42,837 bases of DNA. Source: Fusobacteriaceae bacterium. GTDB taxonomy: Bacteria > Fusobacteriota > Fusobacteriia > Fusobacteriales > Fusobacteriaceae. Below, one piece after another: positions 6,498-15,946 of the stretch; position 1 is the stretch's first letter; the number at the start of each line of letters is the position of its first letter. The DNA lies in contig JAITPM010000109.1 of NCBI GenBank assembly GCA_031289425.1, forward strand, positions 1-42,837. The letters are read 5' to 3'. A model generated the notes under the pieces. The model saw only the letters and a list, made by a program, of their open reading frames with translations. It was not told where the DNA came from and made no database searches. The translations under genes and the position numbers were made by a program.

Positions 6498-8552
6498 ATG
6501 ACCGAACTTGAAGAAAAAATTGCTCTTAGAGAAGATTTATATAAATGGTTTTCAGAACATGTGTCAAGTTCCAATTTATTTGAATTATATTTGGGATTAA
6601 ATAAAGTTGAACAATTTGCAAAGAAGAAAAAATTGATTTCCGGTTCACTGTTAGATCCGGAAACACTTGATAAAATAAAATTAATCAAAACATATGTTTC
6701 CACAAATGCAAAATTTATAGATGTAGATAACAAACAAATCCCTATAATCAAAGATGCATTACAGTTGTTGAGCGAATATTGGAGTAAACATAAGAAAGTT
6801 GTATCATCTGACATTATAAACGCATATATCCCCGAGACAAACACAGATGAAGATATTTCTGATATGTGCTCGGATTCGCTTGTTGGTTATGATACACTAA
6901 GTAGTGAAAAAGAACATTTTATTGATAATACTAAATTCTCAATACCTCTTAATCTTAGTCATACGGATGATTTTGATTGTTTTGATGTATCTATTGGTCT
7001 TAATTTTCCATTACCAATATCTAATGAGTTTGTCCAACCGATTGAAATTGATCAATTCGATTTTTCTATTAATCATATTCCAGATATTTATGACAATAAT
7101 ACTAGTCGTTCAACAGAACAAACCTTGTTTTCATATGCCGAAAATGACTATTATACTCCATATAAAGTTATTTTGGCTGGAAGGTTTCGCCGTGGATTCT
7201 TATTGAATTCCGCAATTGAAATAGATAGATATAGAACAAGTTATAAAAAAATATATCAAAAAATATCAAAAGAAAAAGATAGAGAAATTCAAAACGCAAT
7301 GAAAAAAATAGGAATTGAATATCAAGGTAGGATTTATTCTTCGGACACAATGCTAAGTGTTGAAATCAGAAAAAAATTGATGAAATATATAAATGATAGC
7401 TTTGATTCAGGAAAAAATGCTATTTATTATAAAGCTTTGTTTGATGAATTTTCAGAAGATTTTTTGAATGAATATATTTATAGTCCGGAAATGTTGAAAA
7501 GTTACCTTGAATATTGGAATCAAGGACAATATGCTATCAAACGCTTGTATGTTTCCAAAGACGGGACAACTGAAGTCAATCCGGTAGAAGAAATCCGTGT
7601 GTACATGAAGGAAGCCAATTCCATACTTACATTTGATAATCTGGAGATTAGGCTTACACATATACCGCTTAATAAAATAAAAAATGTACTTTCCAGCAAT
7701 GATGAATTCATTCGTAACGGTGTAGGAGAATATTTTGTTGCTGATATAGTAGATTTAAACAATGATGAACTGGATGATATAGCAAGAATCATCAAGCAAG
7801 TGATTGATGACAAAGAATTTATTGCAGGGAATGAATTGATTGAAGCAATTGGCAGGAAATATCCACAGATATCTGAAAAACTCTCTATCTTCTCCACCTT
7901 TGGGAAAAGAGATGTTATAGGATATTACCTCAAAGATAAATTTTCATTTAATGGAAATATTATAAGTAAGTATGGGGAAGAGCTTTCAATGGCTGACGTA
8001 TTTGGTCATTATTGTCTAAAGCACAATCATGTTACCTTGGATGAATTAAATCTACTGAGCAAAGAACTGGATGCGAATATATATTTTGAGGCTGTTTACG
8101 CCAATTCTTTACGTATAAATCAAAATGAATTCATATCAAAAAAATTTGTAAAATTTGATATAAAGAGAACTGACGAGGCAATAGATAAGTTTTGTATATC
8201 AGATTACATTGCTATCCAAAATGTCAATCAATTTGCATCTTTTCCCCCTATTGGATATCCGTGGAACAACTATTTATTAGAGCATTATGTGTATGAATAT
8301 AGTAAAAAATATCAACTTTTTCCTGCTACATTTAATACAAATTCTTCTGTAGGTGCAATTATAAAAAAATCTTCAAAGTATAAAAATTTTGAAGAAATAC
8401 TTACCGATGTATTGGCAAAGAGTAAAATAAATCTAAGCGCTGATATTGCAGTAGCGTATCTATATGAACAAGGATTTATCGGAAGGAGAAGTTATGCTAA
8501 AATAGGACAAATCTTGACAAATGCCAAAAGATTGAGAGAGCAGGAAAATTAA
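6498..8552 (+). CDS. Uncharacterised BREX-island protein, probable tandem winged helices
   Basis: I do not recognise this 684-residue protein. Residues 1-120 are helical; 120-225 are acidic and low in lysine (a probable flexible linker rich in D, S and N); 225-684 are a globular region. Segments about 360-418 (a helix, then DEFIRNGVGEYFVAD), 495-556 (VFGHYCLKHNHVTLDEL through NQNEFISKKFVKFD) and probably 285-345 look like successive winged-helix or HARE-HTH-type domains, suggesting DNA binding. The C-terminus (GYPWNNYLLEHYVYEY through IGRRSYAKIGQ) is also helical. There is no SGGKDS PAPS-reductase loop, methyltransferase motif, P-loop or nuclease motif. A GGAG box ten bases upstream supports the ATG. 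As first gene of the island it may be the specificity or DNA-recognition component (inference). Confidence 0.7.
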   Translation: MTELEEKIALREDLYKWFSEHVSSSNLFELYLGLNKVEQFAKKKKLISGSLLDPETLDKIKLIKTYVSTNAKFIDVDNKQIPIIKDALQLLSEYWSKHKKVVSSDIINAYIPETNTDEDISDMCSDSLVGYDTLSSEKEHFIDNTKFSIPLNLSHTDDFDCFDVSIGLNFPLPISNEFVQPIEIDQFDFSINHIPDIYDNNTSRSTEQTLFSYAENDYYTPYKVILAGRFRRGFLLNSAIEIDRYRTSYKKIYQKISKEKDREIQNAMKKIGIEYQGRIYSSDTMLSVEIRKKLMKYINDSFDSGKNAIYYKALFDEFSEDFLNEYIYSPEMLKSYLEYWNQGQYAIKRLYVSKDGTTEVNPVEEIRVYMKEANSILTFDNLEIRLTHIPLNKIKNVLSSNDEFIRNGVGEYFVADIVDLNNDELDDIARIIKQVIDDKEFIAGNELIEAIGRKYPQISEKLSIFSTFGKRDVIGYYLKDKFSFNGNIISKYGEELSMADVFGHYCLKHNHVTLDELNLLSKELDANIYFEAVYANSLRINQNEFISKKFVKFDIKRTDEAIDKFCISDYIAIQNVNQFASFPPIGYPWNNYLLEHYVYEYSKKYQLFPATFNTNSSVGAIIKKSSKYKNFEEILTDVLAKSKINLSADIAVAYLYEQGFIGRRSYAKIGQILTNAKRLREQEN

Positions 8553-8627
8553 TGTATTATAATTTTGAGAATAAATTTAAATAAATAATATAATAATAGT
8601 ATTAATATGCTGGATGGAGGAATTGGA

Positions 8628-9392
8628 ATGAGAAGAAAGCGAAGTTTGAATAGTTATTCACATCATGCGCCAAGATTAAATTGGTTTGAGCAATACTTTA
8701 AATATAAAGATACATTTAATGTAAATCATAGTTTGGGGTCGTCAATGCTCAAATATTTTATAAAATTTTTGAAAGATGCCTGTCTATTGGATAAAAAAGG
8801 TTTTACAAATCTGGCAAAAATAGTAGATAAAATTAAACTAAGGAACCCAAATAGCTGGGCAATTATACTGTCCAATTTATGTTATTCTCCTCAAATTAAA
8901 TGGTATATTAAAAACATACATATTAATGAAAGTTACTTAAGAAAAGAAATTCTTTCGATGTTGACAAACGCCGGAGCAAGTGCAAAAGGCATAACAGATA
9001 TTTGGATGTCTTTAGTAAGAATATTGAATCTACCTTTTGGAGAAGTAGGTTTGGGGTATGTGACTAAAGAAAAAAACAGATCCTTATCTTTAACCAGAAC
9101 CGCTTGGCAAAATCCTGACCCAATCGTAATTTTGTATTCTCTCTATAAATTCGCCGAGTATTGCGGAGATTATTATCAATTCACCCTGACACGTTTATTA
9201 AAATATGATATAGATAGTGCTGGAATTAGCCCAACAGAAATTTATGGAATCGACCGTACTCAAATGGAAAAAATTCTTTTGGGACTTTCGATTAATTATC
9301 CCGATTATATATCTGTTTCATTCACACATGACTTAGACAATATAAGCCTTCATGGTGATAAATCATCTGAAAATGTACTAAACCTGTTTTAA
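8628..9392 (+). CDS. Stand-alone DUF4007-like protein (C-terminal BrxP-like module)
   Basis: A 254-residue protein resembling the DUF4007-type region that in BREX type 4 BrxP and related proteins follows a PAPS-reductase domain. Recognisable stretches are the PRLNWFEQYF opening, DPIVILYSLYKFAE-GDYYQF, GISPTEIYGIDRTQM and a terminal SINYPDYISVSFTHDLDNI. The ATP-sulfurtransferase loop (SGGKDS) of the reductase half is absent here and in the neighbouring gene. I place the start at the ATG at 8628 because GGAGG lies seven bases before it; the in-frame ATG at 8607 has no ribosome site. It sits 16 bases before brxC in the same operon. The biochemical role of DUF4007 is not established to my knowledge. 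Confidence 0.7.
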   Translation: MRRKRSLNSYSHHAPRLNWFEQYFKYKDTFNVNHSLGSSMLKYFIKFLKDACLLDKKGFTNLAKIVDKIKLRNPNSWAIILSNLCYSPQIKWYIKNIHINESYLRKEILSMLTNAGASAKGITDIWMSLVRILNLPFGEVGLGYVTKEKNRSLSLTRTAWQNPDPIVILYSLYKFAEYCGDYYQFTLTRLLKYDIDSAGISPTEIYGIDRTQMEKILLGLSINYPDYISVSFTHDLDNISLHGDKSSENVLNLF

Positions 9393-9408
9393 TTAGGAGG
9401 AGATAATC

Positions 9409-12400
9409 ATGGCGTTAGAAAAATATGGTCATTATTTTAGTATTGATGAAGATTATTTCCCAGCAGTTACGGAAGATCTTATCAATAGGGGAAAGGTTGA
9501 CTGGAAAAAGTTTTATCCACATGAAACTTTTGTAAAATTGCTAAAAGATACTGTAAGCGTTTTGACCAGACAACAAAAACTCTCTATATGGGTAGAAGGT
9601 GCATACGGTACCGGTAAATCCCATGCAGTACTTACTTTGAAAAAGTTATTGGATGCCGATGAAAATCAAGTAAAGGAATATTTTGGGAAATATATAGCTA
9701 ATCTTCCGACCGATTTGTTTAATAAATTTCAAGGAGTCAAAAATCAAGGTCAGATTTTGACTATTCATCGTTATGGTTCATCTACAATACACAGTGATAG
9801 GGACTTGATATTTGCTGTTCAAGAGAGCATTAAGAAATCTCTGGAAGATAGAAAAATTGAAAATAAAGGTCAAAATGCATTAAAAGAAGCTGTTATTGCA
9901 TGGCTTTCTGATATAGATAACAGAAATTTCTTTAATAGCTTAATCACCGGTAAATATGCAAACGGATTTGATGGTGATAATGTAGAAATAGTTATCGAAA
10001 AGTTGAATACTCTTTCAGAAGAAAGTCTCATTCATTTGATGAATAAAATATTTAAAGTCGCAGATGAAGTTGGTATTAATGCAATCAAGATAGATATTGA
10101 CGGATTGATTTCTTGGATAAAAAATGTTATCTATACCAATAACCTAAAGGCTATTGTATTTATTTGGGATGAATTTACAGAATATTTTTATCATAATAGA
10201 AATTCTCTAACAGGGTTTCAGAAATTGGTAGAATTGGGAGCTACAGAGCCATTTTGTTTTATGATTGTAACGCATAAGAGCGCCGCATTATTTGATGATT
10301 CTGATAGGGATAAGATGAAGATTTTAGATAGATTCATTAGACCTACATGTAGCATTGAATTGCCGGAAAATATGGCTTTCCAATTGATAGGGGCGGCTAT
10401 GGAGAAAAATCAGGATTCACAGATACTTTCCGATTGGGATGTGGCTGCCAATGATTTGAATAAACGCCTAAAGGATTCCAGAGATTTGGTCAAAAAAAGA
10501 GCAGGAATCAGTGAAAAAGAACTTATGAATATTCTTCCTATTCATCCCTATACTGCACTATTATTAAAGTATGTATCTTCGGCTTTTAATTCAAATCAAC
10601 GGAGTATGTTTGATTTTATAAAAAATGATAAAGGAGAAGAAATCAAGGGATTTCAATGGTTTATAAAAAACTATGGTCCGGCAGATGACGCACCTTTACT
10701 TACTATTGATATGTTATGGGATTTTTTCTATGAAAAAGGAAAGGAAAATTTATCTCCTGACATTAGGACTATTCTTGATTCTTATTCACGCCAAAGCACA
10801 AAGAATTTGAACGAAGAAGAACAAAAGGTTTTAAAGACTGTTTTATTGTTACAGGCTATTTCTCAAAAAGTAGGAGATTCTGTAGAACTATTTATTTCTA
10901 ATGATAAAAATGTGAATAACGCATACGATGGTTCAGAGCTCGAAAATGGTGCAGCAGGTCGTATTGCTGAAAAATTAGTCAAAGAACAAATACTATATAA
11001 AAAACCTCTGGGTGCAAATAAATTCCAATATTCTGCAATGATAAATGCTAATGATGCAGGAGCTATAGAGCGGATTAAAGAAGAATTACGAAAAAAATCT
11101 ACCTTTGATCTTGTGAGTGAGGGGAATGTCTTAGATGCTTTCACTTTGAATGGAGCATTGGGACTTCGTTATAAGATAGAATATGCTACATCTGATAGTT
11201 TTAAAGCTAAAATCAATACTATGCGCAATCAAGAAGATACTTTTGCAAATAAAATCTTAGCTATTGCTACCTTTGCAAGAAATGATGAAGAAAGTGCTGC
11301 TATTTCCAAGGCAATAACAGCCGCAGTAAAAGATGGCAGTTATAAAATGATTTTTATAGATACTTCATCTACACCCTTAGGCTCTGATGCGTTCGAACAG
11401 TATCTGGAAAACATGGCAAATAGTAATTATCATAGAGGAAAGGATAATTCACTTGCCAGTCAATATGAGAATAATGCAAAAGAAGTCCTCAAAAAATGGA
11501 AGAATCGCATCCTTGATGGAGAGTTTATTCTTTATAATAAAGAAAAACCTCAAGGAGAGAGATTTTCTAACTTTGATGATTTATGTGATGAATTTTCTCA
11601 TATCAATAAAAATAAATTCCCTTTGGGAATTGAGAATTACAAAGTGATAGATAACATGTTTGCAGCCAATTTTTTGAAGTTGGGGGCAGAATGTGGGATA
11701 TCACAAATCGTAACAGGGACTTTTAAATCTGGTAATCCCAATACAAAACTAGACACTGCCCTTGCTGGAGCATGGAATGTAGATGGGTATTGGAGTCTTT
11801 CAGAAAATCGCAACCTACTAATAACAAAGATCAAAACTGCCATAGATGAAGAAATTGACAAATCCCTTATAAAAGATGGGAAAGTCTCGATCGCACACAT
11901 TTATAATATTCTGAGTGGTGAGAGATATGGATTTATGCCTTGCAATCTTACTGCTTTTATATTGGGATTCCTATTGAAAGAATATGCCAACGATACCTAC
12001 CGCTGGTATGGCGGGCAGGACAATGGAAATATGAGCGCAACAAAATTAAAGGATATGATAGAAGAAGTTATTAGACTTCAAATCACTCCAAATTCCCGCT
12101 ATGAAGATAAATTCATAGTTAAAATGACAAATGACGAAATGGTATTTAATGAGGTTACAGCTAGTATTTTCAACATTCCACCAAATCTTTGCACTTCTGT
12201 AGAGCGAACTATATCTTATCTCGGCGAGAAAATGCAAAAGCTGATTTTTCCTATTTGGAGTTTAAAGTACATTCTTGAAAAAATGGAAATTAAATCTTCA
12301 GATAAAGTGATAAAATCTATCATTGACAAATATCTTATAATTGCCAACAGTCAAAGCATAGAAGGATTAAATAGTGGTAATCAAATCGCACTGGATATTG

Positions 12401-13605
12401 GTAAAATATATGCTGATAATCCACTGGCTTCCGAAGATTTGAAAAAACTTATTACAAAAGAACACTGTGAAGAAGGAATCATACAATTTTTATCTGGGTT
12501 TGAAAATGGTCAACTGATTTCACTTTCCAATGAAATAGGAGACCGTAAACAATATATAAATGTACTTAAAAAAAGATTTGTTGCTAATTCAGCAAGTTTA
12601 ATATGGAACATTGGTGCAGCAGAGCAAATAATAAAAGAAGTAATTATCGAATACAAAATTATTGCTGAGAGTAATAAGATTATTGGTAAAGCGACCTCAT
12701 TTACAGATTGTATATATAATTGGTCTGAAAAAATAAAGTTTATAAAAATATCTTATGATGCAATAAAAGATCATGTGGTAGAAGTTAAACCTTTCCTTGA
12801 AATGCTCGTAATGATAAAGCGTTCCGGTGCTTTGTCGAACCAACAAAAAGAATTTTTATTTCTATTGCAAGCAAAAAAAGATGCTTTTAGTGAATTTTAT
12901 AATAATCAAATTAATATTTTTAAAAAGGCTTGTGAATTCTATATTGATAGACTTTCTAATGATGAAATTGAAGAAATATTCAGAAATATTCCTACTGAAA
13001 TGTTTATAAAAGAAAAGAGTGAATACCTAAAAATAGTAGAGGGCGTAGTTTCTGTATTCATAGAGAATCAGGGAAAAACTAAGCTTAAAACCATTTGGAA
13101 AAGTAAAACCGGGACAGATAATCCTCAAAATTGGTCCAGTAAATATTTGACTCCTATATTGTGTATGGTTTCTGATGGTGAACGAGATAGAGCAAAGGTC
13201 GCATTTGAATGCATTAAAAACAATAATACTAAAAAAGGGGAGATAGAAAAAGCTATAGATTATTTTGAAAAAGCTGCTTTCTTTGCTTCATTAAACAATG
13301 AAGATGAGCGCAATGATGCTTTTAGAAAGTATATCATAAAAGATTTTTCTGTTATGTTGACTGATATTGATGAAGTAAGGGATTATTTGAATGAAAAAAT
13401 GACTTCAGAGCCATATGATTGGTTCGCTAATATTGATGTGGAAAAAAGGCTCCGTGCTTTTGCCGAATCAAAATATAATACCGGTGGTAGTAATAAGGCC
13501 TTGGAAATAATAGAAAACATGGATGAAACAAAATTAAAGATTTATCTAAAACGATTGATTAAAGATAATATGACAGTTGGGATAGAAATCATAAAAGACA
13601 AATAA
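9409..13605 (+). CDS. brxC: BREX large P-loop ATPase (BrxC/PglY-like)
   Basis: A 1398-residue cytoplasmic ATPase, within the usual 1200-1400 size of BrxC/PglY proteins. The Walker A loop GAYGTGKSH is at residues 64-72 and a Walker B strand IVFIWDEFTEYF at about 249-260, with VTHKSAAL and FIRPTCSIELPE following as in AAA-type sensor regions. The remaining 900 residues are helical with no further motif I recognise. BrxC-type ATPases are essential in characterised BREX systems and work with PglZ, but their exact reaction is unresolved. An AGGAGGAG site precedes the ATG. The gene starts 16 bases after the DUF4007-like gene and pglZ follows 32 bases later. The frame is intact throughout. Confidence 0.85.
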   Translation: MALEKYGHYFSIDEDYFPAVTEDLINRGKVDWKKFYPHETFVKLLKDTVSVLTRQQKLSIWVEGAYGTGKSHAVLTLKKLLDADENQVKEYFGKYIANLPTDLFNKFQGVKNQGQILTIHRYGSSTIHSDRDLIFAVQESIKKSLEDRKIENKGQNALKEAVIAWLSDIDNRNFFNSLITGKYANGFDGDNVEIVIEKLNTLSEESLIHLMNKIFKVADEVGINAIKIDIDGLISWIKNVIYTNNLKAIVFIWDEFTEYFYHNRNSLTGFQKLVELGATEPFCFMIVTHKSAALFDDSDRDKMKILDRFIRPTCSIELPENMAFQLIGAAMEKNQDSQILSDWDVAANDLNKRLKDSRDLVKKRAGISEKELMNILPIHPYTALLLKYVSSAFNSNQRSMFDFIKNDKGEEIKGFQWFIKNYGPADDAPLLTIDMLWDFFYEKGKENLSPDIRTILDSYSRQSTKNLNEEEQKVLKTVLLLQAISQKVGDSVELFISNDKNVNNAYDGSELENGAAGRIAEKLVKEQILYKKPLGANKFQYSAMINANDAGAIERIKEELRKKSTFDLVSEGNVLDAFTLNGALGLRYKIEYATSDSFKAKINTMRNQEDTFANKILAIATFARNDEESAAISKAITAAVKDGSYKMIFIDTSSTPLGSDAFEQYLENMANSNYHRGKDNSLASQYENNAKEVLKKWKNRILDGEFILYNKEKPQGERFSNFDDLCDEFSHINKNKFPLGIENYKVIDNMFAANFLKLGAECGISQIVTGTFKSGNPNTKLDTALAGAWNVDGYWSLSENRNLLITKIKTAIDEEIDKSLIKDGKVSIAHIYNILSGERYGFMPCNLTAFILGFLLKEYANDTYRWYGGQDNGNMSATKLKDMIEEVIRLQITPNSRYEDKFIVKMTNDEMVFNEVTASIFNIPPNLCTSVERTISYLGEKMQKLIFPIWSLKYILEKMEIKSSDKVIKSIIDKYLIIANSQSIEGLNSGNQIALDIGKIYADNPLASEDLKKLITKEHCEEGIIQFLSGFENGQLISLSNEIGDRKQYINVLKKRFVANSASLIWNIGAAEQIIKEVIIEYKIIAESNKIIGKATSFTDCIYNWSEKIKFIKISYDAIKDHVVEVKPFLEMLVMIKRSGALSNQQKEFLFLLQAKKDAFSEFYNNQINIFKKACEFYIDRLSNDEIEEIFRNIPTEMFIKEKSEYLKIVEGVVSVFIENQGKTKLKTIWKSKTGTDNPQNWSSKYLTPILCMVSDGERDRAKVAFECIKNNNTKKGEIEKAIDYFEKAAFFASLNNEDERNDAFRKYIIKDFSVMLTDIDEVRDYLNEKMTSEPYDWFANIDVEKRLRAFAESKYNTGGSNKALEIIENMDETKLKIYLKRLIKDNMTVGIEIIKDK

Positions 13606-13637
13606 GATACTTGGCTTAAAGAGGAGGGAGATGCATT

Positions 13638-15935
13638 ATGAAGCATTGTTTACCTATTGATGGGTGCATAAAAAAAATATTTAAATATTTAAATTCTGAA
13701 AATGACCATCAACCTATATTTGTCAATATCGAAAGTAGTGATTCACTTAAAAAAATCAAAGAAGAACTTGGTATTAGTGTTATCGTAAAAGATGTATCTG
13801 ATTATTGTAATAAAGATGATGAAAACCCACAATTGGAATTATTGCTCGAAGACCTTAAGCATAGTAAAAACAATAAAGATGGAGAACATATACTTTTAAC
13901 CGGCCTAATTTCTTTTCTTAAAATGCAAGGAGGACTAGCATTAGAAAAATATCTATCGGTCCTAATAACAATGACACTTCGCGGAAAATTAGTCGTTTTG
14001 TGTTATCAAGCAAAACAATATTTACAATTTCCAGATATCAGATTTGAAAGAAGAATTATTTTTCTCGAAGATGAGATATTAAGAAAACCTAAAATATTAT
14101 TTATTAATAAAAAATTAAATCTCGAGATATCGAATACAATTATGAATGGTATTCGTTATTTGCTAAAAAATATAGAAATATCCGATATAGATATAATCAC
14201 AGTGTCCACATCAAAGAGCAAGCAAGATTATCCCAATTCTTTATTTAAAATTACCGAAATAACTGATGCTTACGATGCATTGGTATTGATGGATGCCGTT
14301 ACAGAGTTGATTCCTAGACATTGTGGTACCAATGAACAATGGGATTTTGCTCTATCGCTTTTTTCAAAGGAAAGGACATGGAATCATGTTTTCACAATGG
14401 AATTGGGAGAAAGTGTAAATTTATATTTGCTTGCAAACAAATGGAGCTTTTTTAATACAGATGAAAAATGGTTATACTTTATTGCTCTCAAATTAAATGG
14501 AATATCTAATAATTGGTGCTTGGATTATGCACTTATAAATTCAAACAATGTGAAAGATTTTGAAAAAAATATCTATAGAAGCATTGTTGAGATATCGCAT
14601 GACAGTAAAGAATTTGATGATAAATATGACAAAAGAAAACGATTAATCAAAGAAATGGGAAAATCTCTCGGTGATGGTGCTGTTGATTATTGTCAATATA
14701 TTAGGATTAAGGGCTCAGACATCATCTATTATCTGACTGATAATACCCAAGTAGAGAAAGAATTGATTATTGAGTGTTTATGTAAATATAAGTATGATGA
14801 TAAAGCTATTTTGAGTATTCTAAAAATTGTATATCCGGCTCTGGCAGATTATTTGTATGATTATAGATTTAATATAACTTTGCTAGATGAGTATTTTCAA
14901 TTGTACAAATACCAAAAAATAACAAATACTATTCGCCCAGAATTCGAAGAACTCGTGAAAACACAAGCCATAAAAAGAGAATATAATAGTATTCTTCCAT
15001 TTAGAAGTGAAAAAATAGAAGCAATCGTCAAAAAAGATTCTTACCTGTATTTTGTTGATGCAATGAGTGTGGAATATCTCGGTTATATTCTTACTAAATG
15101 CAAAAATATGGAGCTTATGATAAATGTTACGGTTTGTCATTCCAACCTCCCGTCGATAACTGAATGCAACAAAGAATTTTTAGATGAATTTACACGTGAA
15201 GAGATAGATTTTTCTTTGATAAAAGAACTTGATGAAATAAAACACCATGGGAAAGATGATTTTGATTATCAAAAAACTAAACTTCCCATTCATTTGATTA
15301 GGGAATTGGAGATTATTGATGAAATTCTATCTAGAGCCAAAAACCAATTGAATTCTGATAAATACAAAAAAATTATTATCATCTCAGACCATGGAGCCAG
15401 CAGATTGGCAGTTATAAAAGAAAATACGCTAAATATTGATGTCAATTCCAAAGGAACCCATGGTGGCAGATGTTGCGCATATACTCCTGACACTACAAAT
15501 ATCGAATATGCAACACAAGAAGGAGATTATTATATTTTAGCTAATTATGACCGGTTCAGAGGCGGCAGAGCTGCAAGTGTAGAAACTCATGGTGGTGCAA
15601 CTCTTGAAGAAGTCGTGATTCCCATCATTGAGCTCACTCAGAGAACTACTGAAATAGAAATCGAGATTGTGACACGAAAGATTTTTGTTAGTTTTAGAAA
15701 GAAAGCTGTTATTGTATTATTTTCTAAGACAAAGTTATCTTCTGTATCAATATGCATAAATGGTCAATATTATCATGGGATAGCAATACCCGATAATAAA
15801 TACATTATTGATATGCCCGATATAAAACAAGCTGGAATCTACACTGTGGATGTCTATGAGAATAATAATTTATTAAAAAATGGGCTTTCTTTTGAAGTAG
15901 AAAAAGAAGGATCTAAAATAACAAAATTATTTTAG
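13638..15935 (+). CDS. pglZ: BREX phosphatase-family protein PglZ
   Basis: A 765-residue protein with a PglZ (alkaline-phosphatase superfamily) domain in its second half. The metal-site residues of this fold are visible: D474 in YFVDAMSVEYLG, the SDHG motif (583-586) in IIIISDHGASRL, and H608 in GTHGGR. A second HGG at about 650 leads into LEEVVIPIIEL, as in other PglZ proteins. The last 90 residues look like a beta-sandwich. PglZ is the hallmark gene of all BREX types and is needed for defence; size and neighbours fit the type 4 form best. GAGGAGG lies ten bases before the ATG. An out-of-frame ATG at 13631 is ignored. Confidence 0.88.
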   Translation: MKHCLPIDGCIKKIFKYLNSENDHQPIFVNIESSDSLKKIKEELGISVIVKDVSDYCNKDDENPQLELLLEDLKHSKNNKDGEHILLTGLISFLKMQGGLALEKYLSVLITMTLRGKLVVLCYQAKQYLQFPDIRFERRIIFLEDEILRKPKILFINKKLNLEISNTIMNGIRYLLKNIEISDIDIITVSTSKSKQDYPNSLFKITEITDAYDALVLMDAVTELIPRHCGTNEQWDFALSLFSKERTWNHVFTMELGESVNLYLLANKWSFFNTDEKWLYFIALKLNGISNNWCLDYALINSNNVKDFEKNIYRSIVEISHDSKEFDDKYDKRKRLIKEMGKSLGDGAVDYCQYIRIKGSDIIYYLTDNTQVEKELIIECLCKYKYDDKAILSILKIVYPALADYLYDYRFNITLLDEYFQLYKYQKITNTIRPEFEELVKTQAIKREYNSILPFRSEKIEAIVKKDSYLYFVDAMSVEYLGYILTKCKNMELMINVTVCHSNLPSITECNKEFLDEFTREEIDFSLIKELDEIKHHGKDDFDYQKTKLPIHLIRELEIIDEILSRAKNQLNSDKYKKIIIISDHGASRLAVIKENTLNIDVNSKGTHGGRCCAYTPDTTNIEYATQEGDYYILANYDRFRGGRAASVETHGGATLEEVVIPIIELTQRTTEIEIEIVTRKIFVSFRKKAVIVLFSKTKLSSVSICINGQYYHGIAIPDNKYIIDMPDIKQAGIYTVDVYENNNLLKNGLSFEVEKEGSKITKLF

Positions 15936-15946
15936 GGGGATTTATA

